Shown: one piece after another, positions 46,261 to 53,803 of the stretch
Position numbering within the stretch: the first letter of the stretch is position 1
Layout of the letters: each line of letters starts with the position of its first letter
Assembly: GCA_946403855.1 (NCBI GenBank)
Contig: CAMJBH010000006.1
Span: forward strand, 48,620 to 112,619
DNA from: an uncultured Bacteroidales bacterium
Lineage (GTDB): Bacteria > Bacteroidota > Bacteroidia > Bacteroidales > UBA932
Direction of reading: 5' to 3'
Length of the DNA stretch: 64,000 bases
Position numbers and translations under genes: made by a program
Notes under the pieces: generated by a model
The model's database searches: none
Told to the model about the DNA's origin: nothing
Seen by the model: the letters and a program-made list of their open reading frames with translations, nothing else

Positions 46261-47595
46261 TCAAAGCAAATCTTGTTTTATGCTTTCAATATAATCATCT
46301 ATTCTTTTTAATTCCCTCGGAATCCTGATATGCTGCGGGCAAGCGTGCATACATTTGCCGCATGATATGCAGTGGTCGGCCTGCCGGACCGACTCCACGG
46401 ATTTGTCGTATTCGGCAAGGTAGCGGCGCCTCAGTCTGGCGTATCCTTCCTGCTCCGGACCTTTCACAAAACTGCCCTCCACCACGCTTTTGTCGTAGAA
46501 GCGGAAAACCCCGGGAATGTCTATTCCGTAAGGGCAGGGCATGCAGTACTGGCAGCCCGTGCAGCCTACCAGCGGGAAACGGGACTGCTCGTCGGCAATC
46601 TGTTCAAGCAGCTCGAACTCTTCCGGGACCAGCGGCTTGAAATTGCAGAAAGTCTTGAGGTTGTCTTCGAGGTGTTCTTTGTAGGTCATTCCGCTGAGGG
46701 CGGTGAGCACCTTGGGGAAGCTGCCCACGAAGCGGAAAGCCCACGACGCCACGCTGCGGTCGGGTTCCCTCGACTTGAGCAGGGCGGTCTGGCTCTTGGT
46801 CAGGCTGGCGAGCCCGCCTCCGCGCAAGGGCTCCATGATGACCACCGGGATGTCCCTTGCCGCCAGCTCGGCGTACATGTGGTCGGCGTTGGTGTTGCGT
46901 CCGCCGGCGTGGGTCCAGTCGAGGTAGTTCATCTGTATCTGCACGAAGTCCCAATGATACTTGGGATGCAGCTCCATCATGGAGTCGAAACCTTCCTTGT
47001 GGCTGTGAATAGAGAATCCGAGCTTGCGTATGTGTCCTTTCTCGCGCTCCTTGAGCAGGAAGTCCATGATGCCCGTGCTTTCGAAGCGGCGGCTGAAGTC
47101 TTCCGCGCTGCCGATGGCGTGAAGCAGGTAGTAGTCGATGTGGTCGGTGTTGAATATCTCCAGCGAACGGCGGTACATCTTCACGGAGTTCTCGTAGCTT
47201 GCATCGGCAAAGTTGGAGAGTTTGGTGGCCAGCAGCCAGCTCTCTCTCGGGTGGCGGTTGAGCGCAACGGCCGTCGCCCGCTCCGAGTCTCCCCTCAGGT
47301 ACACTGGCGAAGTGTCAAAGTAATTGACGCCATGGGCGAGGGCCTCATCTACGAGCTGGTTAACAGTCTCCTGGTCAATAACATCTTTGCCTTCAGCATC
47401 CTTTATCATGGGCCAGCGCATGCAGCCGTATCCCAGGACTCCTACCCCGGGGTAGTTCTGCAGCATGGGACCGTCGATTCCGATTTCCTGCGTGGTGCTT
47501 GCGCCTTTTTCATTTCCCTTCGGTCCTGCGCATGCGGCCAGGCCGGCAAGTGCTGCCGCCGCTCCGCTAGTCTTCAAAAATGATCTTCTGTCCAT
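46261..47595 (-). CDS. Aldo/keto reductase with C-terminal 4Fe-4S cluster domain and Tat signal
   Basis: A 444-residue protein beginning with a twin-arginine signal (MDRRSFLKTSGAAAALAGLAAC), so it is exported folded and possibly lipid-anchored. The aldo/keto reductase barrel shows the active-site stretch HGVNYFDTSPVYLRGDSE. Its C-terminus adds ferredoxin-type clusters, CTGCQYCMPCPYG and CISCGKCMHACPQ. This architecture is common in anaerobes but the substrate is unknown. It is the last gene of a four-gene operon, two bases after the membrane ferredoxin, its likely electron partner. Confidence 0.88.
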   Translation of the reverse strand: MDRRSFLKTSGAAAALAGLAACAGPKGNEKGASTTQEIGIDGPMLQNYPGVGVLGYGCMRWPMIKDAEGKDVIDQETVNQLVDEALAHGVNYFDTSPVYLRGDSERATAVALNRHPRESWLLATKLSNFADASYENSVKMYRRSLEIFNTDHIDYYLLHAIGSAEDFSRRFESTGIMDFLLKEREKGHIRKLGFSIHSHKEGFDSMMELHPKYHWDFVQIQMNYLDWTHAGGRNTNADHMYAELAARDIPVVIMEPLRGGGLASLTKSQTALLKSREPDRSVASWAFRFVGSFPKVLTALSGMTYKEHLEDNLKTFCNFKPLVPEEFELLEQIADEQSRFPLVGCTGCQYCMPCPYGIDIPGVFRFYDKSVVEGSFVKGPEQEGYARLRRRYLAEYDKSVESVRQADHCISCGKCMHACPQHIRIPRELKRIDDYIESIKQDLL

Positions 47596-47597
47596 GG

Positions 47598-49025
47598 CTA
47601 TTTCTGAATATGGGTTTGAAGTCCTTTAACCGTAATTGCACTTACCGGCCTTACAGGGCACAGGTATTCGCACTTGCCGCAGCCTATGCACTGCTCTTCT
47701 GCCACAACGGGCCTGCGTACGTCGCCGGCCTGTACCATGTCGATTGCGCCGGTGGGGCAGTGACGCTCGCAGCTGCCGCAGCCTTCTTCACCCCTGGCTG
47801 CCAGGCAAAGGTCGGGATTCACGACGGCGGTGCCTATGCGTACCAGAGTCTTGGCTTCCCTGGCTATGGGGAGTATGGCTCCCGAAGGGCAGATGTCCGA
47901 GCATGCCGTACATTCGGGACGGCAGAAGCCCTTTTCGTATCCCATCTGCGGCTGGAGCAGGTGCTCAAAGTCGGTGGAGGGGCGCAGAACCCCGTTGGGG
48001 CATGCGGTGACGCACAATTGGCATGCGGTGCAGCTTTGATAGAAAGCCGCCACTCCGCCCGATCCCGGAGGAACGAGGCGGGGCTCCCTGTCTATGCTTT
48101 CCTTGGGCGTGATTTCCGCAAGACCGCCATCTACCTTTTTAACCTGCGCGCGCGCGAGGGTCTCGGCGGCGGCGCCGGCGAGGAGCACGGCGGAACTGTT
48201 GATGAAAGCCCTGCGGCCGGCCGACGTGCGCTGCGCTTCCGGAGCTTCAGGCGCCTTGGAGGAGCGGATCCTGCCAAAGCTCAGGGCCCCTTTCTTACAG
48301 CTGTCGATGCAGTCGAAGCAATCGACGCACCTGGACCGGTCTATCTTGAGGCTGCCTTCTTCTATGCAGGAAGCCTTGCACTGGCGGGAACAAGCGCCAC
48401 ATTTGACGCATTTGTCCTCATCGACCTTGATTCCGAAGAGTGAGTAGCGGCTGACGCTTCCCAGCAAGGTGCCCACAGGGCAGATTGTGTTGCAGTAAGC
48501 CCTTCCCCAGAGCGCGGCGCACACGATGGCTACGACCAAAGTGATGCAAGCCACAATTATTACCGGAGCCGCTCCCTGTCCTGCAATGCTGCTGACTATG
48601 CGTCCATAGGCGCTGTAGGGCTCAAGCAGTGCCACCACAAGTTGAAGATCGGCAATGATGCAGACAATGAACAAGGCGAGCACTGAGTACCTTACAATCT
48701 TATGTTCCTTGTTGAACTTGAAGCGCTTGCGCAGGGGCTTGATCCATTTGCCAAGGGTGCGGCGAACCCACAAGACCAAGTCCTGGAACACGCCCAGAGG
48801 ACATATCACCGAGCAATAGATTCTTCCCAGGAGCAGAGTGACCAGCAAAATTGCCAGCAGGACGGCAATGTTGCCGATGGAAGCTTCGGCTATGACCCGG
48901 AGAAGCGTGGGTGCGGCCTGCAGTTTGGCAAGCCAACCCCACCAGTCCCGGCCTATGCCTACGAAAAGCAGCGTTATGCCTACTAAACACAGCGCCGCCA
49001 GAACTATTCTAACCTTTCTAAGCAT
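47598..49025 (-). CDS. NapH-like membrane ferredoxin fused to a periplasmic-type ferredoxin
   Basis: A 475-residue protein; the ATG at 49025 follows the phosphatase stop by five bases. Four or five membrane helices carry CPLG and CPVG motifs (near 75 and 182), as in NapH/MauN. Two 4Fe-4S motifs follow (206-216 and 233-243). A second twin-arginine-like stretch with a hydrophobic segment (Arg271-Arg272, GRRAFINSSAVLLAG) comes next, and then four more cysteine clusters resembling NapG. This looks like a natural fusion that carries electrons from the quinone pool across the membrane. Confidence 0.82.
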   Translation of the reverse strand: MLRKVRIVLAALCLVGITLLFVGIGRDWWGWLAKLQAAPTLLRVIAEASIGNIAVLLAILLVTLLLGRIYCSVICPLGVFQDLVLWVRRTLGKWIKPLRKRFKFNKEHKIVRYSVLALFIVCIIADLQLVVALLEPYSAYGRIVSSIAGQGAAPVIIVACITLVVAIVCAALWGRAYCNTICPVGTLLGSVSRYSLFGIKVDEDKCVKCGACSRQCKASCIEEGSLKIDRSRCVDCFDCIDSCKKGALSFGRIRSSKAPEAPEAQRTSAGRRAFINSSAVLLAGAAAETLARAQVKKVDGGLAEITPKESIDREPRLVPPGSGGVAAFYQSCTACQLCVTACPNGVLRPSTDFEHLLQPQMGYEKGFCRPECTACSDICPSGAILPIAREAKTLVRIGTAVVNPDLCLAARGEEGCGSCERHCPTGAIDMVQAGDVRRPVVAEEQCIGCGKCEYLCPVRPVSAITVKGLQTHIQK

Positions 49026-49030
49026 ATATG

Positions 49031-50377
49031 TTATGTTGTTTCCAAAATCTTGTCTGCCAGCTTGAGGCGGGCTTCGCAATGCTGTTCGAAGTCTTCCCAG
49101 CGGTAGTAGTCCGGCCAGCTGCGGCGGCCGTGCTGGTCGGTGTAGCACTGGATCGGAAAATGCTGGGGCACTTCGTCCAGCGTGCAGCGCACAAGCACTT
49201 CTCCCTTGGAATTACGGAACAGGGAGAATAGCAGCGTGGAGGCCATGGCCATGCGGCCGTAGTCGTAGATCTGCCATACTTTTTCGGGGTCGTTCTCGCA
49301 ATGGTTCCAGCCTTCGGCATCCAGCAGCACCAGGGTGCCGGATATCTTATAGTCGTGGCCGAAACGCAGACGGGCGGCCACATCTCCTCCTTCTATATCT
49401 TCTTTGAGGTATTTCAGTATGTCTCTGAGCAGGGCTTCTTCGAGGGCCCAGTTGCGTCCGTGGTACAGAGGGGAGGCTCCGCAGCAGCTGTACATCCTGA
49501 AATTCTCACACTCCCACATCTTCCATGCATCGTCGGGGTCGAGCATGTACATCAGCGACGTTTCGGGACCCAGAGTCTCGGAGAAGCTGAGGTAGAAGTA
49601 GAACATGCGAGCTGCAGTAATGTAGTCTTTGTGCACCTTCAGAACCATGGACGGGTCTTTGAAAAAGCGCTTGAAGAATCGCTCCGGATCGCTCATGTTC
49701 TTGTGCCACATGGATTTGAATGCGGGCTGCCACCTGGCGGTATCGGCCTCGAAAGCGCGGCTCCAGTCCCGTTCCTCCGCGCGCGGATTGTATTTGCTGG
49801 TGGGATTCAGAACGCCCATGTCGGCAGCGGAAGCGTCGAACTTTATGTTCAGCCCCCTGTCCAGCCGGCGATATTCATCCAGCGCTGCCGTCATGGAGAG
49901 TATGGTGCGGTTGGTCTGGGTGGAGCGTGCGACTATGGTGCGGCGGCCCCGGAAGACTTTCTTCCAGCTTTTCATGATGCGGCCGGCCACGGTGCGGTGT
50001 TGCTCCTGGCCATATTCGGTGAGGTCGTATGCCCGACCTTTGACCATATGGTAAACGTCTTCGCTCTTTCGGTACAGTTCTTCTCCAAGAGGGGTAAGGT
50101 TCCCGGCCGTACGGGCCATGGTCACGAGCTTGTGCATCTGGTCGTAAAGCGATTCTTTGCTGTAGAGACGGGCCCCGTGTCTGGCATAGGTGCTGATATT
50201 GAACGGCTTAAAGCCTGCCGGAGCCATTGGGGTCGAGGCCTCTGAGGTGTAGTGGTGCGGTGCGTACCAGTCTGCCGCACGCCTCACGTCGGCCTTGACC
50301 TCTTCGGGCGAAAGCCCCTGGGCAAAGCTGCTGCAGCACAGAAGCAGCGAAGCAAAGATGGAAACGTATCTTCTCAT
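49031..50377 (-). CDS. Histidine-type (acid) phosphatase, paralog 1
   Basis: A 448-residue protein with a signal peptide ending SSFAQ. The catalytic motif is RHGAR at 66-70, and the distal motif is GHD (RFGHDYKISGTLVLLD), the His-Asp version used by acid phosphatases and phytases rather than the HAE of MINPP-type enzymes. It probably removes phosphate from periplasmic organic phosphates. It overlaps the upstream FAD oxidoreductase gene by four bases. A paralog is at 62363-63721. Confidence 0.85.
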   Translation of the reverse strand: MRRYVSIFASLLLCCSSFAQGLSPEEVKADVRRAADWYAPHHYTSEASTPMAPAGFKPFNISTYARHGARLYSKESLYDQMHKLVTMARTAGNLTPLGEELYRKSEDVYHMVKGRAYDLTEYGQEQHRTVAGRIMKSWKKVFRGRRTIVARSTQTNRTILSMTAALDEYRRLDRGLNIKFDASAADMGVLNPTSKYNPRAEERDWSRAFEADTARWQPAFKSMWHKNMSDPERFFKRFFKDPSMVLKVHKDYITAARMFYFYLSFSETLGPETSLMYMLDPDDAWKMWECENFRMYSCCGASPLYHGRNWALEEALLRDILKYLKEDIEGGDVAARLRFGHDYKISGTLVLLDAEGWNHCENDPEKVWQIYDYGRMAMASTLLFSLFRNSKGEVLVRCTLDEVPQHFPIQCYTDQHGRRSWPDYYRWEDFEQHCEARLKLADKILETT

Positions 50378-51744
50378 GGACGGAAATAAACCCCTTCTTC
50401 TTTAAGTTCTGTCTGAAGCAAAGTGACATCCAGGTCCCGCGGCTCCTTTCCGGTGCGGACGCAGAGCGCAGCGGCCTTGCCTGCGGCTTCGCCCAGGCAC
50501 ATCGCGGGCCCCATGACCCGCACCGATGCGAGGGCCAGATGGGTGGCGGAAATGTTGCGGCCGGCGCAGAGCAGTCCGTCCACTTTCTGCGGCACCAGAC
50601 TCCGGTAAGGGATGTCGTAGCAGTCCGGGCACCACATGAGCGTGCAGTCCCCTCCGACCGGGTGATGCAGGTCCACGGGGTACGACGCCACTCCGATGGC
50701 ATCGGGGAAGCGGGCGCAGTCGAAGATATCTTGCTCTGTAAGAATGTATTCACCAATGATACGCCGGCTTTCGCGTATGCCCATAAAGGGGGCCACCCTG
50801 TCCACGTAGGCATTCTCGAACCCCGGAATGAAAGCTTTGAGGTAGCGGACGATTTCGGCGTTCTGTTTGATGCAGATTTCTTCGCCCCTGGTGTACTGCT
50901 CAGGGTCTGTGGAGTCGATGCCGTTGACCCGGGACATGTTCACCCACCACTCGTCGGGGGCCATGCCGGTCATGAAAATGGTGCGCTCCACCGGAAGATT
51001 GTAGCCTTGCTCGCGGGCCTGTCGTATCTGGTTGCGGAAGCCCACCATGGTGCAGTTGTCGTCGGCGCGGAAGAACTCGTTGGGAATGAAATCTATGTCA
51101 TAGATGTCCGGGTGGTCTGCCACTGCGTCACGCAGCTTGCGGGAGTCAACGCCCCGCATGGAGAACATGAGGGTGGGAGGCTGGGCTATCCCGTCATCGT
51201 TTCCGTAGGCCATGGGAGCGCCTGCCCTGAAGGCCACGTCGCCGTCGCCGGAGCAGTCAACCACTACCTTGGCAAGTATTGCTTCGCGTCCTTTTTTGGA
51301 CTCGATAATGACGCCTTTCACCTTGCCTGAGTCCATTATCGTATCGACGCACATCACGTACATAAGCACTTTCACGCCGCTCTCTTCCATGATTTCCCAC
51401 GCCAGACGTTTCGTTCCTTCGGGGTCTATCATGGTGAGGCTCACATGGAGCGGGCATGCCCTGTGGTGGGTGGCTTGGCCGCGCTCGCGCAGCCTCTCTA
51501 CGAACTGCAGCGGGAGACCTTTTATGACTTCGTTGCCTTTCCTTCCCAAAAATCCCAGCAGGGGGAGTCCCTGGGTCATGTTCCCTCCCAGTGACCCGCG
51601 GTTTTCTATGAGCATGACACTGGTGCCCTTGACTTTTGCCGCCGCCTGGGCTGCCATGAGCCCTGCAGGGCCGCCGCCGACAATCAGCACATCCACTTCG
51701 TCGCGGACCGGAATTCGCCTGGACGGTTCTATGATCTCTTTCAT
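50374..51744 (-). CDS. FAD-dependent oxidoreductase (FAD_oxidored type), paralog 1
   Basis: A 456-residue protein with an N-terminal dinucleotide-binding fold (VDVLIVGGGPAGLMAAQAAA). Conserved blocks are ENRGSLGGNMTQGLPLLGFLG, VVDCSGDGDVAFRAGAP and VDGLLCAGRNISATHLALASVRVMGP. No signal peptide is seen, so it is cytoplasmic. Its substrate is unknown. It is first in the operon with the phosphatase, membrane ferredoxin and aldo/keto reductase. A close paralog lies at 55365-56726 beside ribulokinase. Confidence 0.88.
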   Translation of the reverse strand: MKEIIEPSRRIPVRDEVDVLIVGGGPAGLMAAQAAAKVKGTSVMLIENRGSLGGNMTQGLPLLGFLGRKGNEVIKGLPLQFVERLRERGQATHHRACPLHVSLTMIDPEGTKRLAWEIMEESGVKVLMYVMCVDTIMDSGKVKGVIIESKKGREAILAKVVVDCSGDGDVAFRAGAPMAYGNDDGIAQPPTLMFSMRGVDSRKLRDAVADHPDIYDIDFIPNEFFRADDNCTMVGFRNQIRQAREQGYNLPVERTIFMTGMAPDEWWVNMSRVNGIDSTDPEQYTRGEEICIKQNAEIVRYLKAFIPGFENAYVDRVAPFMGIRESRRIIGEYILTEQDIFDCARFPDAIGVASYPVDLHHPVGGDCTLMWCPDCYDIPYRSLVPQKVDGLLCAGRNISATHLALASVRVMGPAMCLGEAAGKAAALCVRTGKEPRDLDVTLLQTELKEEGVYFRP

Positions 51745-51770
51745 TTCCCTATGTTTATATTCAATGATTG

Positions 51771-51778
51771 CAAAGATA
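51771..51778 (-). promoter_or_regulatory. -7 box TATCTTTG for the FAD-phosphatase-ferredoxin-AKR operon
   Basis: Minus-strand TAnnTTTG match, 26 bases before the ATG at 51744. Confidence 0.55.
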
Positions 51779-51798
51779 ACAAAATCAAAATTAATTTG

Positions 51799-51806
51799 TA
51801 TATTTG
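51799..51806 (+). promoter_or_regulatory. -7 box TATATTTG for greA
   Basis: Plus-strand perfect TAnnTTTG match. It gives a leader of about 45 nt that contains the terminator-like hairpin at 51816-51845. Confidence 0.6.
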
Positions 51807-51815
51807 CAGTGGTTA

Positions 51816-51845
51816 GAGTTCTGTCAAAAGACAGGACTCCTTTTT
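51816..51845 (+). terminator. Intrinsic-terminator-like hairpin in the greA leader
   Basis: A 10-bp stem with one G.T pair (51816-51825 with 51830-51839) and an AAAA loop is followed after one base by five Ts. It lies between the greA -7 box and its start codon, so it could stop transcripts before the gene and act as an attenuator. Confidence 0.7.
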
Positions 51846-51856
51846 AGTGACTAATT

Positions 51857-52327
51857 ATGGCAGATGTACATTATTTGAGCCAGGAAGGGCTCGACAAACT
51901 TAAAAAAGATTTGGCCGAAGCTATAGCCCAGCGGCCTGTTATATCGGCCGCCATCGCCGAGGCCAGAGAAAAAGGCGATTTGTCAGAGAATGCCGAATAT
52001 GAGTCGGCCAGGGAGGCGCAGGGACTGCTTGAACTTAAAATTGCAAAGCTCCAGAACACCATAGCCAATGCCAAAGTTATAGACGAAAGCCTGCTCGGTA
52101 CCGACAAGGTGCAGATACTGACCACCGTGAAAGTCAAGAATCTCAATGCAGGCAAGGATATGGTATTTACTATAGTGGGAGAGAACGAGGCCGATTTCTC
52201 ACAAGGCAAACTGGCCGCTACCACGCCCATCGCCAAGGCTCTGATCGGGCATGCAAAAGGAGAAACCGTGGAGGCCAAAGTTCCGTCCGGGGTTATGAAA
52301 TTCAAGATTCTCGATATTTCATTATGA
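51857..52327 (+). CDS. greA: Transcription elongation factor GreA
   Basis: A 156-residue protein of normal GreA length. The N-terminal coiled coil (LSQEGLDKLKKDLAEAIAQRPVISAAIAEAREKGDLSENAEYESAREAQGLLE) has the acidic tip residues Asp and Glu in GDLSENAEY that reach the RNA polymerase active site. The C-terminal FKBP-like domain ends GVMKFKILDISL. It rescues backtracked polymerase by stimulating RNA cleavage. Its stop overlaps the HIT gene start by four bases. Confidence 0.97.
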   Translation: MADVHYLSQEGLDKLKKDLAEAIAQRPVISAAIAEAREKGDLSENAEYESAREAQGLLELKIAKLQNTIANAKVIDESLLGTDKVQILTTVKVKNLNAGKDMVFTIVGENEADFSQGKLAATTPIAKALIGHAKGETVEAKVPSGVMKFKILDISL

Positions 52328-52725
52328 CAATCTTCAGTAAAATCGCAAAGGGAGAGATTCCTTCATGGAAAGTGGCGGAGAACGATGAGTTCTACGCCTT
52401 TTTGGATATTAATCCCCTGGCCGAGGGCCATACCCTGGTTATCCCCAAGAACGTGGAAGACGATTATATCTTCCACCTCGACGAAGCTACTTACAACGGC
52501 CTGTGGGCTTTTGCACGCAAAGTCGCCGTTGCTCTGGGCAAAGCCGTGCCCTGCAAAAGGGTCGGAGTGGCCGTGCTCGGCATGGAAGTGCCCCATACCC
52601 ACATTCACCTGGTCCCGCTTCAGACCGAGGGCGACCTGGATTTCCGTAAAGAGCGTCCCGTAGTGAGCGCAGAACAGCAGGCCCGGATCGCAGCCTCCAT
52701 ACTTGCAGAATATGAGAAGCTTTAA
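52324..52725 (+). CDS. HIT family nucleotide-binding protein (HinT-like)
   Basis: A 133-residue protein with the histidine triad in PHTHIHLVPL and the N-terminal SKIAKGEIPSWKVAENDEFYAFLDINPLAEGHTLVIPK block of HinT proteins. These hydrolyse purine phosphoramidates such as AMP-lysine. It starts at the ATGA overlap with greA and its end overlaps the next gene by 14 bp. Confidence 0.94.
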   Translation: MTIFSKIAKGEIPSWKVAENDEFYAFLDINPLAEGHTLVIPKNVEDDYIFHLDEATYNGLWAFARKVAVALGKAVPCKRVGVAVLGMEVPHTHIHLVPLQTEGDLDFRKERPVVSAEQQARIAASILAEYEKL

Positions 52726-53803
52726 GTACCTTGCCGCAGCGGCGTTGCTTTTGGCCGCATGCACACCCAAAACCAGTATAGACTGCACCGTGGCCCAGGC
52801 CCCTGGAGCCAAGATAGAGGTAAGGCAGCTGGATATGAATGTCTATAAGCTGCTGGATACCCTTCGTACAGATGCCTCCGGGCGCATTCGTTGCTCGGTG
52901 GATGTGGAGCCGGGCGATCCTGAGTTCGTGTACCTGTTTTACAAGAACACCAAGATTGCCTCCCTGCTTCTTGAGCCGGGAATGAAAGTGAGCGTGAAAG
53001 CTGATACGCTTGGAAATTTCGAGGTGGAAGGCTCTCCTGAATCGGTGAAGCTCAGGGACAGGGAACTCTCTTATGCCCGTTTCCAGAAAGACATGGACGC
53101 CACCCTCGATCCGTCGGAGTTGTCCCGCATCTATATCACGCACTACCGGGACAATATTAAGTATGTTGTGGCCAACATGAAGTCCCTTACCGTGGTGCCG
53201 GTGCTTTTCGAGCAGCTGGACACCTACACACCTGTTTTCAACCAGAGCACAGACGCAATTCTGTTCCGCAAAGTATGTGATTCCCTGGCCACAGTGTATC
53301 CGCAGTCGCGTTATCTCAAGTCCCTGGAGGCAGAAACCGCACGCCGCGAGAATGCCTTGAAGCTGCGCAATCTTGTGGAATCTGCCGAGCAGAGGGGATA
53401 TCCGGAGCTGAACCTGCCCGACGTAAACGGCAAGAGGGTCCAGCTTTCCGGCACTGGCGCCAAGGTGGTGCTGCTGCATTTCTGGAATTCTGCCGATGCG
53501 ACCCATAAGATGTTCAATTTGGATGTGCTTCTGCCCCAATGGGAGCGCTGGCACAGCAAAGGCTTTGAAATTTATGCAGTGGATGTGAATCCCGACAAGT
53601 CCGGCTGGGCATCTGTGGTTCGGTCACAGAATCTGCCCTGGATTAATGTCAATGACGGCCGAGGCACTGCCTCATCGTCACTGCTGCTCTTCAACGTTAC
53701 TACAGTCCCTGCATCTTTCCTGCTCACGGACGGAGCCATGACCACCAAAAACATCGGTGGAGAAGATGCACTTCAGAAAGAACTTCAGCGATTACTGAAA
53801 TGA
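52712..53803 (+). CDS. Thioredoxin-fold (TlpA-like) lipoprotein lacking the CxxC motif
   Basis: A 363-residue lipoprotein (LLLAAC); the ATG at 52712 was preferred to a TTG three codons earlier. The N-terminal half resembles the DUF4369-type domain of Bacteroidota TlpA-like proteins (KLLDTLRTDASGRIRC). The C-terminal half is a thioredoxin fold (LPDVNGKRVQLSGTGAKVVLLHFWNSADATHK ... TTVPASFLLTDG). Where active members have a WCxxC, this one has NSADATHK, so it cannot be a normal disulfide reductase. It may bind or scaffold instead. It ends in an ATGA overlap with ribulokinase. Confidence 0.82.
   Translation: MRSFKYLAAAALLLAACTPKTSIDCTVAQAPGAKIEVRQLDMNVYKLLDTLRTDASGRIRCSVDVEPGDPEFVYLFYKNTKIASLLLEPGMKVSVKADTLGNFEVEGSPESVKLRDRELSYARFQKDMDATLDPSELSRIYITHYRDNIKYVVANMKSLTVVPVLFEQLDTYTPVFNQSTDAILFRKVCDSLATVYPQSRYLKSLEAETARRENALKLRNLVESAEQRGYPELNLPDVNGKRVQLSGTGAKVVLLHFWNSADATHKMFNLDVLLPQWERWHSKGFEIYAVDVNPDKSGWASVVRSQNLPWINVNDGRGTASSSLLLFNVTTVPASFLLTDGAMTTKNIGGEDALQKELQRLLK

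Noticed and set aside
49031..50377. MINPP-type inositol polyphosphate phosphatase
   Set aside because: The distal catalytic motif is GHD and not the HAE form of that group, so only histidine-type phosphatase is claimed.
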